Origin: Brevibacillus choshinensis
Lineage (GTDB): Bacteria > Bacillota > Bacilli > Brevibacillales > Brevibacillaceae
Length of the DNA stretch: 64,000 nt
Assembly: GCF_001420695.1 (NCBI RefSeq)
Contig: NZ_LJJB01000007.1
Span: forward strand, 1,189,890 to 1,253,889
Direction: 5' to 3'
The notes beneath the pieces are model-generated. The model had not been told where the DNA came from, made no database searches, and was given only the letters and a program-made list of their open reading frames with translations. The translations under genes were made by a program, and so were the position numbers. Shown in pieces: positions 17,344-25,549 of the stretch (positions are counted from its first letter, which is position 1; each line of letters begins with the position of its first letter).

Positions 17344-17352
17344 TGGTATAAT
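17344..17352 (+). promoter_or_regulatory. Extended -10 promoter of the DUF2768 gene
   Basis: TGGTATAAT at 17344-17352 is a perfect extended -10 element. No good -35 is seen, as often with extended -10 promoters. Confidence 0.5.
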
Positions 17353-17386
17353 GAAGCAAAAAATGCAAAGGATGCTGTTTTTCCCG

Positions 17387-17575
17387 ATGTATATTGATCC
17401 TATGACGAAGATGAACATCTCTCTGCTTGCCATTGGTCTGATGTTCGTCTGCAACCTGCTCATGATTTTTGCTAGGAAAATGAACAATGCTCTGCTGCGT
17501 TTTTTACTCAAAACGTGCGCTTTTTTGATGCTGATAGCGGTATTTGTCATGATCCTTATAGTCATTTTTGTGTAA
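17387..17575 (+). CDS. Small membrane protein, DUF2768/YphE-like
   Basis: A protein of about 62 residues made of two hydrophobic helices (MNISLLAIGLMFVCNLLMIF and the C-terminal LLRFLLKTCAFLMLIAVFV) around a basic turn. It resembles YphE (DUF2768), found next to spoIVA in Bacillus. The start is unsure: ATG codons at 17372, 17387 and 17402 are in frame and none has an ideal ribosome site; the promoter at 17344-17352 excludes earlier ones. Function unknown. Confidence 0.62.
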   Translation: MYIDPMTKMNISLLAIGLMFVCNLLMIFARKMNNALLRFLLKTCAFLMLIAVFVMILIVIFV

Positions 17576-17584
17576 GGAGAGGGA

Positions 17585-17884
17585 ATGATGTCTCAATTAA
17601 CGCTAGTGACTCGTGCTGGAGACCACGAATTGCCTGTGGAGCTGAACCAGTCCGTTGTCGCAGTCGCCAAAAAGCACAAGGTCGTATGGGGACATGCTTG
17701 CCAACGTGGGGTTTGTGCTCAGTGCCGTACGCTTGTTCTGGAAGGTGCTGAATACTTGAATGAAACGACCAAAGAAGAAAAGCTCCGACTACGTAAGGCA
17801 GAGCGCGCAGAAGGGTTCAGACTTGGCTGCCAGATTCAGATCGTCCAAGAGGGAGATGTAAAGCTCGCTCACCGGCCGTACTAA
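17585..17884 (+). CDS. 2Fe-2S ferredoxin (first of two)
   Basis: A 99-residue plant-type ferredoxin. Its cluster ligands are C39, C44 and C47 (CQRGVCAQC) plus C82 (RLGCQ). It should carry single electrons in the cytoplasm; the partner is unknown. AAGGAGAGGG sets the start, and a second ferredoxin follows after 15 bases. The pair lies among sporulation genes upstream of spoIVA. Confidence 0.88.
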   Translation: MMSQLTLVTRAGDHELPVELNQSVVAVAKKHKVVWGHACQRGVCAQCRTLVLEGAEYLNETTKEEKLRLRKAERAEGFRLGCQIQIVQEGDVKLAHRPY

Positions 17885-17899
17885 CAGGAGATACAAGAA

Positions 17900-18244
17900 A
17901 TGGGAAAAGTAACGTTTGTACCGAGTGGAAAAAGCATCAAGGCGCGGGCTGGACAAACGCTCGTCAGTGCTGCGGCTGCGGCACGAGTGGTCATTCCTCA
18001 ACGCTGCGGAGGCCATGCCTCCTGTCTTATGTGCAGGGTGGTGCTGGAGAGTGGCGAATTGTCTGCACCCTCAGCATTGGAGCAAAGGAAGATGCCGGAG
18101 AAGGATTTAGATCAGGGAATCCGCCTCGGCTGTCAAGCAAAAGCAACGCAAAAGGATTGCGTCGTGCGAATCCCTGAAAATCGTTTGAAATCCGTCGTCC
18201 AGGCGGCTTTAGAACGGCAGCAGCGTGAGGAAAACGAAGATTAA
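17900..18244 (+). CDS. 2Fe-2S ferredoxin (second of two)
   Basis: A 114-residue ferredoxin with ligands C36, C42 and C45 (CGGHASCLMC) and C78 (RLGCQA). The first spacing is five residues rather than the plant-type four, so this domain is diverged from its neighbour and is not a recent duplicate. A charged C-terminal extension (KSVVQAALERQQREENED) is unusual. Co-transcribed with the first ferredoxin and the lipoprotein gene that follows. Confidence 0.86.
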   Translation: MGKVTFVPSGKSIKARAGQTLVSAAAAARVVIPQRCGGHASCLMCRVVLESGELSAPSALEQRKMPEKDLDQGIRLGCQAKATQKDCVVRIPENRLKSVVQAALERQQREENED

Positions 18245-18265
18245 GGTAAGAGGTGTACATACATA

Positions 18266-18991
18266 ATGTGGCAATCATGGCGCAAATCGTTCAAGCTGAT
18301 GGTGAGCTTGACCGTCGTATCCGTCCTTTTATCCGGTTGTTTGTATCCGGATGAACGAAAAGCGGAGAATCAAGTTCCAAGTACGTTTTACGTCGAAGCA
18401 ACACAAAAAGCGATTGAGCAATTCCAGCATGATACGGCAGTTTTGCCCATCGTGACCAAGCAAATGGATACTCCTATTTTCGAAAAATACGAGATTGATT
18501 TTCGTAAAATGATTCCGAAATACATGCCGGATGTACCTGGTAACGCCTTTGAAAAAGGTGGCGTTTTCAAATATGTCTTGATCGATGTGGAGACAAAGCC
18601 GACCGTAAAATTGCTCCATCTAGGGGCGGTCAGTACGGTTGCCGATGTGCAGAGTGCGGTAGATCGCTATCGCAATTATTTTAACAAGCTACCTGTTCAG
18701 GATGACTTGGGGAATGGCTACTATTCCATTGATCACAAGGAAATTGGCGTAAAAACCTGGCAAGTGCCATCCACTCTTGGAAATTCCTTGCTTCCGCTCG
18801 TGATGAATGCAAAGGGAGAAGTGGGGATTGATTACGCCGCTGATATTGCTCAGCTTTTGCGAGATACGAAGGTGGAGGTACCGAAAAATACGGACCCTCG
18901 CTATGTATTTTCCCGTGAATCCATGTTTGTCCCGGCTAAATCTTTTCCATATGAATTGGTGAATGGAGAGCCAAGACTCTTAAAACTGTGA
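18266..18991 (+). CDS. yphF: YphF-like lipoprotein
   Basis: A 241-residue protein with a lipoprotein signal: basic start, hydrophobic stretch and lipobox LLSGC with acceptor C25. The mature part is a soluble alpha/beta domain without catalytic signatures I recognise. Length and position just before spoIVA match B. subtilis YphF, of unknown function. It would be anchored on the outer face of the membrane. A terminator follows. Confidence 0.75.
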   Translation: MWQSWRKSFKLMVSLTVVSVLLSGCLYPDERKAENQVPSTFYVEATQKAIEQFQHDTAVLPIVTKQMDTPIFEKYEIDFRKMIPKYMPDVPGNAFEKGGVFKYVLIDVETKPTVKLLHLGAVSTVADVQSAVDRYRNYFNKLPVQDDLGNGYYSIDHKEIGVKTWQVPSTLGNSLLPLVMNAKGEVGIDYAADIAQLLRDTKVEVPKNTDPRYVFSRESMFVPAKSFPYELVNGEPRLLKL

Positions 18992-18998
18992 GAAAGAA

Positions 18999-19029
18999 AA
19001 AACGACTCGAAGCAGAGTCGTTTTTTTTG
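18999..19029 (+). terminator. Terminator after yphF
   Basis: AACGACTC (19001-19008) pairs with GAGTCGTT (19015-19022), followed by a T tract. Confidence 0.9.
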
Positions 19030-19167
19030 TTCTAGTTATCCCAAAAATACATATATTTGTACTGTCCACAAAACTAGTACGAGATTCCCGGGGAAAATAC
19101 TGGCGGTCAGGGATAATTCGGAAAATCGGTCATAGTGTAAAAATAGACAAATAGAAGGAGGTCATCG

Positions 19168-20649
19168 ATGGTGGAACGAGTCGACATCTTTAAAGACATT
19201 GCCGAACGGACGGGCGGAGATATCTACCTGGGAGTGGTAGGGCCTGTACGTACGGGAAAATCGACCTTTATCAAGCGGTTTATGGAGCAGGTCGTCATCC
19301 CGAATATTCAATCAGAAGCAGAGCGAATCCGTGCCACGGATGAATTGCCGCAAAGTGCTTCTGGCCGAACGATCATGACGACAGAACCAAAATTTGTTCC
19401 CAATCAGGCCGTCAATGTACATGTAACCGAAGGGCTCAGCATCAACGTCCGCCTCGTTGACTGCGTCGGCTATACGGTACAGGGTGCAAAAGGATTTGAA
19501 GACGACAATGGGCCACGCATGGTAAATACACCATGGTACGAGGAGCCGGTCCCATTTGAAGAAGCTGCTGAAGTAGGGACCCGCAAAGTCATTCAAGAGC
19601 ACTCAACGATCGGGATCGTGGTCACAACAGACGGCAGCATCGCGGAAATTCCGCGAGTGGGATACATTGATGCCGAGGAACGAGTGGTCAATGAACTCAA
19701 GGAAGTAGGAAAGCCATTCGTCATTGTGGTCAACTCCACACGCCCTCGTTCAGATGAGGCGCAAAACTTGCGTGTGCAGCTGCAGGAAAAATACGATGTT
19801 CCTGTAGTAGCACTGTCCGTAGACCACATGACGGAACAAGAAATCCTGCTTCTCATGAGAGAAGTGCTGTTTGAGTTCCCGGTCCATGAAGTAAACGTAA
19901 ATCTGCCTAGCTGGGTCATGGTGTTGGAGAATGGACACTGGCTCCGTCAGAACTACGAAGAAGCCGTACGTGAAACCGTGCAGGACATTCGCCGGTTACG
20001 CGATGTGGACCGTGTCGTCGGCTTTTTCAATGATTATGACTTCGTGGAACGGGCGTCCCTTGCAGGTATGCACATGGGCCAAGGTATCGCAGAAATCGAC
20101 CTTTATGCTCCCGATGAGTTGTACGATCGCATCCTGATGGAGATCGTCGGAGTCGAAATCAACGGCAAGGATCACTTGCTGAAGATTATGCAGGAATTTT
20201 CTCATGCCAAACGCGAGTATGATCAAGTCGCCGAGGCCTTGCACATGGTCAGAAGTACAGGTTACGGAATCGCGGCTCCGTCACTGCATGAGATGACCTT
20301 GGACGAACCTGAACTTATCCGACAAGGACCTCGTTTTGGTGTCAGATTGAAGGCGACAGCACCTTCAATCCATATGATTCGCGTGGATGTCGAATCTGAG
20401 TTTGCTCCGATCATCGGCACGGAAAAACAGAGCGAGGAGCTTGTCCGCTACTTAATGCAAGACTTCGATAAAGATCCGCTCTCTATCTGGAATTCTGATA
20501 TCTTCGGACGTTCGCTCCATTCCATTGTTCGCGAGGGAATCCAGGCGAAAATTACGATGATGCCAGACAATGCCCGCTACAAATTGCAGGAAACGCTGGG
20601 ACGAATTATCAACGAAGGATCGGGCGGACTGATTGCGATCATACTCTAA
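19168..20649 (+). CDS. spoIVA: Stage IV sporulation protein A (coat ATPase)
   Basis: A 493-residue protein with the SpoIVA N-terminus MVERVDIFKDIAERTGGDIY and a Walker A loop GPVRTGKS (25-32), which hydrolyses ATP to drive polymerisation of the basement layer of the spore coat around the forespore. Switch-like DCVGYTV and base motif VNSTRP follow. Length (492 in B. subtilis) and C-terminal membrane-targeting end GSGGLIAIIL agree. AGAAGGAGGT is the ribosome site. I could not place a convincing SigE promoter in the 176 bases upstream. Confidence 0.97.
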   Translation: MVERVDIFKDIAERTGGDIYLGVVGPVRTGKSTFIKRFMEQVVIPNIQSEAERIRATDELPQSASGRTIMTTEPKFVPNQAVNVHVTEGLSINVRLVDCVGYTVQGAKGFEDDNGPRMVNTPWYEEPVPFEEAAEVGTRKVIQEHSTIGIVVTTDGSIAEIPRVGYIDAEERVVNELKEVGKPFVIVVNSTRPRSDEAQNLRVQLQEKYDVPVVALSVDHMTEQEILLLMREVLFEFPVHEVNVNLPSWVMVLENGHWLRQNYEEAVRETVQDIRRLRDVDRVVGFFNDYDFVERASLAGMHMGQGIAEIDLYAPDELYDRILMEIVGVEINGKDHLLKIMQEFSHAKREYDQVAEALHMVRSTGYGIAAPSLHEMTLDEPELIRQGPRFGVRLKATAPSIHMIRVDVESEFAPIIGTEKQSEELVRYLMQDFDKDPLSIWNSDIFGRSLHSIVREGIQAKITMMPDNARYKLQETLGRIINEGSGGLIAIIL

Positions 20650-20687
20650 AAATCAGGAGTAAAGTCCTATAAATAGAATTGAGAAAT

Positions 20688-20721
20688 GAGGCATCCGATG
20701 TGACGGGATGCCTTTTTTTCT
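20688..20721 (+). terminator. Terminator after spoIVA
   Basis: AGGCATCC (20689-20696) pairs with GGATGCCT (20706-20713), followed by seven T residues. Confidence 0.9.
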
Positions 20722-20751
20722 TGTATTTCGTTCAATTTCGACAGGAGGGGC

Positions 20752-20780
20752 TTGAATTTAAGAAATCGGTGTATTACTAT
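20752..20780 (+). promoter_or_regulatory. SigA promoter of hbs
   Basis: TTGAAT (20752-20757), 17 bases, TACTAT (20775-20780). It leaves a 100-nt untranslated leader before hbs. Confidence 0.55.
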
Positions 20781-20887
20781 AAGCTTGTCAGAACGGTAAA
20801 AACAACCAATCGTGTATAAAACGATTCGTTTCGGTTAAGAAAAATAGTAACGGGGACTTGGTGTTCTTTGAGGGGAGGTGAACAAGA

Positions 20888-21160
20888 ATGAACAAAACAG
20901 AACTGATTGCAAAAGTGGCAGAAACCACAGAACTCACCAAGAAAGATGCAACCAAAGCAGTTGATGCGGTTCTCGACGCAATTGCTGATGCATTGAAAAC
21001 AGGTGACAAAGTCCAACTGATCGGCTTTGGTAACTTCGAAGTTCGTGAGCGTGCGGCTCGTAAAGGTCGTAACCCTCAAACTGGTGAAGAGATCGAGATC
21101 GCTTCCAGCAAAGTACCTGCGTTTAAACCAGGTAAGCAACTCAAAGATTCCATCAAGTAA
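20888..21160 (+). CDS. hbs: DNA-binding protein HU
   Basis: A 90-residue HU protein, the main histone-like DNA-bending protein. The fold-defining start [11 protein letters not shown], the core [21 protein letters not shown] (49-69) and the tail [11 protein letters not shown] are all canonical; the arm proline is in RNPQTG. A very strong GGGGAGGTG site fits high expression. Position between spoIVA and mtrA matches B. subtilis. Confidence 0.97.
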   Translation: MNKTELIAKVAETTELTKKDATKAVDAVLDAIADALKTGDKVQLIGFGNFEVRERAARKGRNPQTGEEIEIASSKVPAFKPGKQLKDSIK

Positions 21161-21190
21161 TCGTCACATTCGTGATCGAAACACTTACAT

Positions 21191-21226
21191 AAAAAAATCC
21201 ACATTTCATCGATGTGGATTTTTTTC
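21191..21226 (+). terminator. Terminator after hbs
   Basis: AAATCCACAT and ATGTGGATTT (arms within 21195-21221) flank a short loop and run into T residues. A second inverted repeat, ACATAG/CTATGT, lies at 21243-21259. Confidence 0.88.
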
Positions 21227-21364
21227 TGCCTAAAAGCACTTTACATAGGAAAACTATGTCAGATCTTTTTGTTTTTTTTGATTCAGTATGTTAAGATGGG
21301 CTTGTTTGTCTCAGGTTTCATCTTCATAGCGAAGAATATGAGTCTCAAAGTAGGAGGTACCATA

Positions 21365-21928
21365 ATGAACGTCGATTTAGATAAAATACAGCAGGCCGTA
21401 CGGATGATCCTGGAAGCAGTTGGTGAAAACCCGGATCGCGAAGGATTGCTAGATACTCCTAAACGTGTAGCGAAAATGTACGCCGAAGTTTTTGAAGGCA
21501 TGCACATAAACGAACAAGATTATTTTGAAACCGTATTTAGCGAAGATCATGAAGAAATGGTTCTCGTAAAAGATATTCCGTTTTACTCGATGTGTGAGCA
21601 TCATCTGGTGCCATTCTTCGGGAAAGCCCATGTGGCGTACGTACCCCGTGGAGGGCGTGTAGTCGGTTTGAGTAAACTTGCTCGTGCGGTAGATACGGTA
21701 GCTCGTCGACCACAATTGCAAGAAAGAATCACTTCGACTGTCGCGGATGCCATCGTGAAGAAGCTAGATCCTCATGGTGTTGTCGTCGTAGTGGAAGCCG
21801 AGCATATGTGCATGACGATGCGTGGAGTGAGAAAACCAGGCTCCAAAACGGTTACGTCAGCAGTACGTGGTATGTTTGAAAAAGATGCGGCTGCAAGAGC
21901 AGAAGTTTTCAGCTTGATTCGACCGTAA
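21365..21928 (+). CDS. folE: GTP cyclohydrolase I
   Basis: A 187-residue enzyme making 7,8-dihydroneopterin triphosphate from GTP for folate; it is the B. subtilis mtrA product. Zinc ligands C77 and H80 (YSMCEHH) and the later cysteine of EHMCMTMRG are present, as is GLSKLAR. The ATG at 21365 follows TAGGAGGT; the longer upstream frame overlaps the hbs terminator and is rejected. In B. subtilis mtrA and mtrB (TRAP) form an operon, but here a tRNA and another gene separate them. Confidence 0.96.
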   Translation: MNVDLDKIQQAVRMILEAVGENPDREGLLDTPKRVAKMYAEVFEGMHINEQDYFETVFSEDHEEMVLVKDIPFYSMCEHHLVPFFGKAHVAYVPRGGRVVGLSKLARAVDTVARRPQLQERITSTVADAIVKKLDPHGVVVVVEAEHMCMTMRGVRKPGSKTVTSAVRGMFEKDAAARAEVFSLIRP

Positions 21929-21954
21929 ATCGTTTGAAAAAAACGGAAATTTTC

Positions 21955-21983
21955 TTGACGCTACAGGTAAATTATTGTATAGT
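21955..21983 (+). promoter_or_regulatory. Promoter of tRNA-Pro
   Basis: TTGACG (21955-21960), 17 bases, TATAGT (21978-21983), ending 12 bases before the tRNA. A near-consensus stable-RNA promoter. Confidence 0.75.
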
Positions 21984-21995
21984 CTAGATGTACGT

Positions 21996-22072
21996 CGGGA
22001 TGTGGCGCAGCCCGGTAGCGCGCACCCTTGGGGTGGGTGAGGTCCAGGGTTCGAATCCCTGCATTCCGACCA
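21996..22072 (+). tRNA. tRNA-Pro (anticodon GGG)
   Basis: A complete 77-nt cloverleaf: acceptor CGGGATG/CATTCCG (one G-T pair), D stem GCGC/GCGC, anticodon stem CACCC/GGGTG with loop TTGGGGT, T arm CAGGG-TTCGAAT-CCCTG, discriminator A and encoded CCA. The anticodon GGG reads CCC and CCU. It stands alone with its own promoter and terminator. Confidence 0.95.
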
Positions 22073-22088
22073 TCTACATAGTAAAGTC

Positions 22089-22120
22089 AGGAGCCTGAGA
22101 TGGTCAGGCTTCTTTTTTTG
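22089..22120 (+). terminator. Terminator after tRNA-Pro
   Basis: GGAGCCTGA (22090-22098) pairs with TCAGGCTTC (22104-22112; one G-T wobble), followed by seven T residues. Confidence 0.85.
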
Positions 22121-22213
22121 TCTTTTCAATATGATTCCAATTTCGCTATTGGCTTCCTGTTCTTTCTTTTCTATAATAAGGGAGAGACAAGCGAGGAAAG
22201 GTTGTTAGTAGCC

Positions 22214-22912
22214 ATGAATCTACCCGTATCGCTTCAGCCATATTTGAACCAACTATCCCAATCTTATGGTGCCAGTACGGCGCAGGCTGCTCTTCCTGCC
22301 GTGGATGAAGGAATGTTTTCCGACGTGCTGCAAGCCCAGCTCGCAGCGGGTCAACGAGTCATTGCAGCTGAAGAAATCATCGCAGAGCTAGATGGCTCTC
22401 CTGAGTGGAATTTTCCACAAGGAAGCTATGACAATCATGTGGATGACTCTACCTCTTTGAATGGCGCGATGAGTGGACGAGCTTCATTGTCTACCTCCGC
22501 AGTGCTAGAAAAAATTGATCGCATGGCTCGATCCATTGGTGTGGATAAAGATTTAGTACGAGAAGTTGTACGTGCAGAGTCTAATTTTAATCCATCTGCT
22601 GTTTCTCGTGCAGGAGCAAAAGGCTTGATGCAGCTCATGGATCCAACCGCACGAGCAATGAATGTGCGAAATGTCTATAATCCCGATGAGAATCTCGCAG
22701 GTGGTACCAAGTATTTAAAGAGCCTGTTGGACCGTTACGACGGCAATGTTAAGGTGGCTCTGGCTGCGTACAATGCAGGACCAGGACGGGTCAGCCGTCT
22801 GGGCATTGACAGTGACATGGAGTTAGAAGAAAAATATGACCAACTGCCACTAGAAACACAGCGCTATGTGGAAAAAATCATGAACAGATTGCAATCTGAC
22901 CGGACATCATAG
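22214..22912 (+). CDS. Lytic transglycosylase, SLT domain
   Basis: About 232 residues; the C-terminal 130 form a Slt70-type domain with catalytic glutamate E122 in RAESNFNPSAVS, GAKGLMQLM and VALAAYNAGPGRV. It would cleave peptidoglycan between MurNAc and GlcNAc. The N-terminal 90 residues are low in motifs. No signal peptide is visible from the ATG at 22214, so export is unexplained, as with some Bacillus CwlQ-like enzymes; an upstream in-frame extension would add a hydrophobic segment but overlaps the tRNA terminator. Confidence 0.82.
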   Translation: MNLPVSLQPYLNQLSQSYGASTAQAALPAVDEGMFSDVLQAQLAAGQRVIAAEEIIAELDGSPEWNFPQGSYDNHVDDSTSLNGAMSGRASLSTSAVLEKIDRMARSIGVDKDLVREVVRAESNFNPSAVSRAGAKGLMQLMDPTARAMNVRNVYNPDENLAGGTKYLKSLLDRYDGNVKVALAAYNAGPGRVSRLGIDSDMELEEKYDQLPLETQRYVEKIMNRLQSDRTS

Positions 22913-22953
22913 TAGTCAATGACACATAACGCATTGGCAAGGAGGAGTAGCAA

Positions 22954-23184
22954 GTGTCACAACCATCTGGATTCAACCAGGATTATTTCGTGGTGAAAGC
23001 AAAAGAAAACGGTGTTCATGTCATCGGCCTCACCAGAGGTTCCGATACCCGCTTTCATCATACGGAGAAACTCGATAAAGGCGAAGTCATGATTTTTCAA
23101 TTTACCGAGCATACTTCTGCGATCAAAGTACGTGGGAAAGCCGTTATTTACTCCCACCACGGGACCATCGACACGACCGAATAA
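22954..23184 (+). CDS. mtrB: trp RNA-binding attenuation protein TRAP
   Basis: A 76-residue TRAP subunit; eleven form a ring that binds tryptophan and then wraps 11 G/UAG repeats in RNA. The core [22 protein letters not shown] and [15 protein letters not shown] is nearly the B. subtilis sequence, including the RNA-contacting lysine/arginine residues of KVRGK. Start is GTG after CAAGGAGGAG. A matching repeat region precedes trpE at 33.5 kb, so the regulator and its target are both in this window. It has its own terminator. Confidence 0.95.
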   Translation: MSQPSGFNQDYFVVKAKENGVHVIGLTRGSDTRFHHTEKLDKGEVMIFQFTEHTSAIKVRGKAVIYSHHGTIDTTE

Positions 23185-23199
23185 GGAAGACCTTTTACG

Positions 23200-23229
23200 C
23201 AAAAGCAGGCATAGCCTGCTTTTTTTGTT
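23200..23229 (+). terminator. Terminator after mtrB
   Basis: AAAGCAGGC and GCCTGCTTT (arms within 23202-23222) flank ATA and run into T residues. Confidence 0.9.
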
Positions 23230-23257
23230 TGTACAATGATGGAGAGGAGGGATGTCT

Positions 23258-23773
23258 ATGCCACGTAGACTCTTTGCGGCCATCACCGTTTCTGCCTTTT
23301 TGGCTCTGATGCTGTCACTTGTCCCGAGCGCAGGTTGGAAACAAACAGATGTTCCAACGTTTCAAGCTTCCCGCCCAATCCACCTGAGCGAGCAAAATGC
23401 TTTGGATTTGTTTACAACGGTGGCGACACATTATAATATTAAGCGTATAAAATGGGAAAATTCGTCGGTTTATGTCGATCTGGCAGTAAAACCTGCTGAA
23501 AAAGTAGAGCTAACTCACGTTTACCGGGATTTTTATAGCTTGACACACGATCTATTTACGTTCACGGATAACGTCAAACAGGTGTACTTCCGCATGCTGG
23601 AGGAAACGGACCAGCCAAAAGAGCAAAGACTGTTAGTTGCGATCGAATCCAGCAGTACAAATCAGGCTGCACATGGTAAGCCGCTCGATGAGTTAAATGA
23701 TGTGGACAGCTATGTAAAAGGAGCGTTCTCGGTACGAATCGACCCGTATTTTTATGAGAGAATTAGTCCCTGA
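23258..23773 (+). CDS. Hypothetical secreted or membrane-anchored protein
   Basis: A 171-residue protein I do not recognise. The N-terminus MPRRLFAAITVSAFLALMLS is a signal peptide or anchor (cleavage perhaps after SAG), followed by a soluble alpha/beta domain with no obvious active-site residues. ATG 23258 is six bases after GAGGAGGG; ATG 23252 touches that site and is unlikely. It lies between mtrB and hepS. Confidence 0.6.
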   Translation: MPRRLFAAITVSAFLALMLSLVPSAGWKQTDVPTFQASRPIHLSEQNALDLFTTVATHYNIKRIKWENSSVYVDLAVKPAEKVELTHVYRDFYSLTHDLFTFTDNVKQVYFRMLEETDQPKEQRLLVAIESSSTNQAAHGKPLDELNDVDSYVKGAFSVRIDPYFYERISP

Positions 23774-23784
23774 TGATAGAAGTA

Positions 23785-23793
23785 TGGTATGAT
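23785..23793 (+). promoter_or_regulatory. Candidate extended -10 promoter of hepS
   Basis: TGGTATGAT at 23785-23793 is an extended -10; no clear -35. It precedes hepS by about 100 bases. Confidence 0.35.
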
Positions 23794-23891
23794 GATAAGG
23801 ACGGCCATTTGACCGGGCAGTACAGAAAGACCGACAGTGTACGGAACAGGCAGACATCATCAGGTTGTGCACAGCTTGTGGAGGAGGACGC

Positions 23892-24728
23892 ATGAGCAAA
23901 GAACATACCCCCTATGTAGAAGAAGTTCGGTTGATCATCGAACAGATCTACAAGCGAAGTACCCATTCCTATGTAGAATATTACGTTGACGTTCCTTCCA
24001 TGGCGGAGAATCGTCTGGCCTTGTTGTACCTTTTCTTAAAGGAACAAGGGATGACAAAAGAACGTTCTGTAATACTCTGCACAGCGACTGGACTTGTCCA
24101 ATTGGGGTTGGACATTCATGAATACGTGAAAAATGATTACGAACGGACATTAGCAGCTGAGCGAAATCGACAATTGACCGTTTTGGCGGGAGATTACTAT
24201 AGTGCTCGCTACTACTCGCTACTGGCTGAGGCCAGTGAGATTCAAGCCATTCAAGTATTGTCAGGTGCGGTTCAGAGCGTAAACGAGGCGAAAATGAAGC
24301 TGTACTTGGCAGGTAAGGATGGAAAGCTCCCGACTGACGAAGAGTACTGGGACCTGCGCAATACGATCGACACAGGCCTGTACGTCGCCGTGGTGGAGGC
24401 ATACGCTGATTCCGATGAAAAGCGTCGCTTCTGGACGAACCTGATGAAGGAAACAGCGAAAGTAGAAAGCGTTATTGGGGAATGGGAGCAGTTGAAATGG
24501 CAAGAACAAGTTCCATTTGGTTTTGCCCGTTTTTTGCTGCAAAAACCAGGAACTACGCTTACGCAGGTGATGTCCGGGATTGAGCAGAAAGCGTTGGAGA
24601 TGATCGGGCTGTGCGAGCAAATGGTCCGCACGCTTCACCCGGTGGAAACGCGCAATATGCTCGTTACGATGACAGCCCGTTACTCCCATCGGATTAACCG
24701 CCTGAAACGGGTTATTGAGGAGATGTAA
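23892..24728 (+). CDS. hepS: Heptaprenyl diphosphate synthase component 1
   Basis: A 278-residue protein matching HepS, the small subunit of heptaprenyl diphosphate synthase. It has no DDxxD motif; it partners with HepT and helps set the chain length of the menaquinone tail. The ATG at 23892 follows TGGAGGAGG. Its neighbour menG, and hepT after a three-gene insertion, recreate the gerC locus of Bacillus. Confidence 0.85.
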   Translation: MSKEHTPYVEEVRLIIEQIYKRSTHSYVEYYVDVPSMAENRLALLYLFLKEQGMTKERSVILCTATGLVQLGLDIHEYVKNDYERTLAAERNRQLTVLAGDYYSARYYSLLAEASEIQAIQVLSGAVQSVNEAKMKLYLAGKDGKLPTDEEYWDLRNTIDTGLYVAVVEAYADSDEKRRFWTNLMKETAKVESVIGEWEQLKWQEQVPFGFARFLLQKPGTTLTQVMSGIEQKALEMIGLCEQMVRTLHPVETRNMLVTMTARYSHRINRLKRVIEEM

Positions 24729-24733
24729 TCCAA

Positions 24734-25453
24734 GTGAACCAGACCCAAATGAATGAGAAGGCAGAGTACGTTCATTCCGTATTTGAGAGCATCGCGGATG
24801 AATACGACAAGATGAACAATGTCATCAGCTTTGGCAGCCATGTAGCTTGGCGTAATTACACCATGAAGCAAATGAACATCCAACCAGGTCAAAAAGCGCT
24901 TGATGTAGCGTGTGGTACGGCTGACTGGTCCATCGCACTCGCTCAGGCAGTCGGTAAAGACGGAAGTGTGATCGGCCTTGATTTTAGCCAAAACATGCTA
25001 GACGTAGGCGCTTACAAGGTGTCCCAAAAAGGTGTCGGACATATCGTCGATCTCGTAAATGGGGATGCGATGAAGCTTCCTTATGAGGACAATACTTTTG
25101 ATTTTGCAACGATTGGTTTTGCTTTGCGGAATGTGCCGGATATTCAAATCGTGCTGAATGAAATGGCACGCGTGGTGAAGCCTGGTGGGAAGGTCGTGTC
25201 GCTCGAAGTGTCCAAGCCGCCCTTTATTCCTTATCGCAAGCTCTTTTACTTCTACTTCTATAATATCTTGCCACTGGTGGCGAAATGGACGGTAAACAAG
25301 TACGAGCAGTATGCATGGTTACCGAAATCACTGACCAATTTTCCAGATAGTCGTGAGCTCGCTCGTATGTTTCAAGAGGCTGGCCTAGATCCTGTCCAAG
25401 TCAAGCTGTTCATGGGTGGAGTATCAGCATTGCATATCGGTATTAAACCATAA
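24734..25453 (+). CDS. menG: Demethylmenaquinone methyltransferase
   Basis: A 239-residue SAM methyltransferase of the UbiE/MenG family that methylates demethylmenaquinone. The SAM motif DVACGTADW (57-65), GLDFSQNML and GFALRNVPD are typical. GTG start, five bases after hepS with GAGGAG at the end of that gene, so coupled. The same enzyme serves both classical and futalosine menaquinone routes. Confidence 0.95.
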   Translation: MNQTQMNEKAEYVHSVFESIADEYDKMNNVISFGSHVAWRNYTMKQMNIQPGQKALDVACGTADWSIALAQAVGKDGSVIGLDFSQNMLDVGAYKVSQKGVGHIVDLVNGDAMKLPYEDNTFDFATIGFALRNVPDIQIVLNEMARVVKPGGKVVSLEVSKPPFIPYRKLFYFYFYNILPLVAKWTVNKYEQYAWLPKSLTNFPDSRELARMFQEAGLDPVQVKLFMGGVSALHIGIKP

Positions 25454-25549
25454 TGTATCAGCAGCCTCCGACCAGCAGATAATTGCTTTGTCATCCAAGA
25501 TCGGGTAGGATGCTTCTGGTATTTCTTCAGTGGATAGGAAGTGTATTAT

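Noticed and set aside
19128-19156. SigE-like promoter directly before spoIVA (GTCATA then CAAATA)
   Set aside because: The start point would fall inside the ribosome site, so it cannot drive normal translation.
21857-22129. 90-codon minus-strand frame over the tRNA
   Set aside because: It is the complement of the tRNA-Pro and its flanks; such frames are common translation artefacts of tRNA genes.
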